Source: an uncultured Chloroflexota bacterium
GTDB lineage: Bacteria > Chloroflexota > Dehalococcoidia > CAUJGQ01
Assembly: GCA_937879875.1 (NCBI GenBank)
Contig: CALFMN010000146.1
Span: forward strand, 1 to 41,932
Reading direction: 5' to 3'
Length of the DNA stretch: 41,932 nt
Position numbers and translations under genes: made by a program. Each line of letters begins with the position of its first letter. Positions within the stretch are counted from its first letter, which is position 1. The notes below the pieces were generated by a model. The model saw nothing but the letters and a program-made list of their open reading frames with translations. It was not told the DNA's origin and did no database searches. This document shows positions 41,902 to 41,932 of the stretch, piece by piece.

Positions 41902-41932
41902 CACATATTTGCAGTTGAGCCTGTCGCGTCGT

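Overview
The window is GC-rich, gene-dense bacterial DNA with no phage, CRISPR or rRNA signal. The organism is most likely an uncultured Chloroflexota. The clues are a leuS T-box leader, a SepIVA-like protein beside coaD and rsmD, an actinobacteria-like FHA/PknB/PBP/SEDS morphogenesis set, lipoprotein solute-binding proteins with Asn/Ser/Gly-rich linkers, and a GreA with an extra N-terminal domain. Phylum assignment is inference from gene content. AT-rich -10-like boxes, often preceded by TGN, stand out against the GC background.

Layout. (1) 1-3125, minus strand: gamma-glutamyltransferase, an unknown protein and RNase III. (2) 3460-4023: a class E/F-type sortase. (3) 4291-9679, minus strand: a peptide ABC importer with two paralogous lipoproteins flanking two permeases and no ATPase gene; a FadR-type GntR regulator is divergent at 9804. 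(4) 10966-16537: a cell-wall/division cluster of class B PBP, FhaA-like, FhaB-like, inverted FtsW/RodA and PknB with one PASTA domain. (5) 16722-20977, minus strand: NAD+ synthetase, a sulfite-oxidase-family molybdoenzyme with its cytochrome b partner, and the GreA fusion. (6) 21092-24734: rsmG, a Yip1-like membrane protein, an MFS transporter and a LysM/RlpA protein. (7) 25166-28110: tRNA-Ala(GGC), a T-box leader and leuS. (8) 28423-31812, minus strand: a membrane-anchored GH18-like protein, rsmD, coaD and a sepIVA-like gene. (9) 32026-41901: lysS-nudix, an LLM-type flavin oxidoreductase with a small unknown protein, serS, a DUF1786 protein, a PD-(D/E)XK-like protein, a beta-propeller membrane protein, and a GH13 alpha-glucosidase that stops early at the window edge.

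The most unusual content is non-coding. Family 1 is a dispersed 210-260 bp element with terminal inverted repeats (GCGGGGCACCTAACCCTGA) and several internal hairpins. It has three full copies (10613-10826, 28137-28392, 34021-34247) and one 58-bp solo hairpin (3265-3322). The hairpins next to the ends change sequence between copies but stay self-complementary. Family 2 is a roughly 50-70 bp hairpin with loop AATCCT/AGGATT. It appears five times just downstream of stop codons, always in the same orientation relative to the gene, and in facing pairs at two convergent junctions. Other signals include operator-like dyads in two divergent promoter regions, two genes whose homologous N-termini lack a normal start codon, and the N-terminal extension on GreA.
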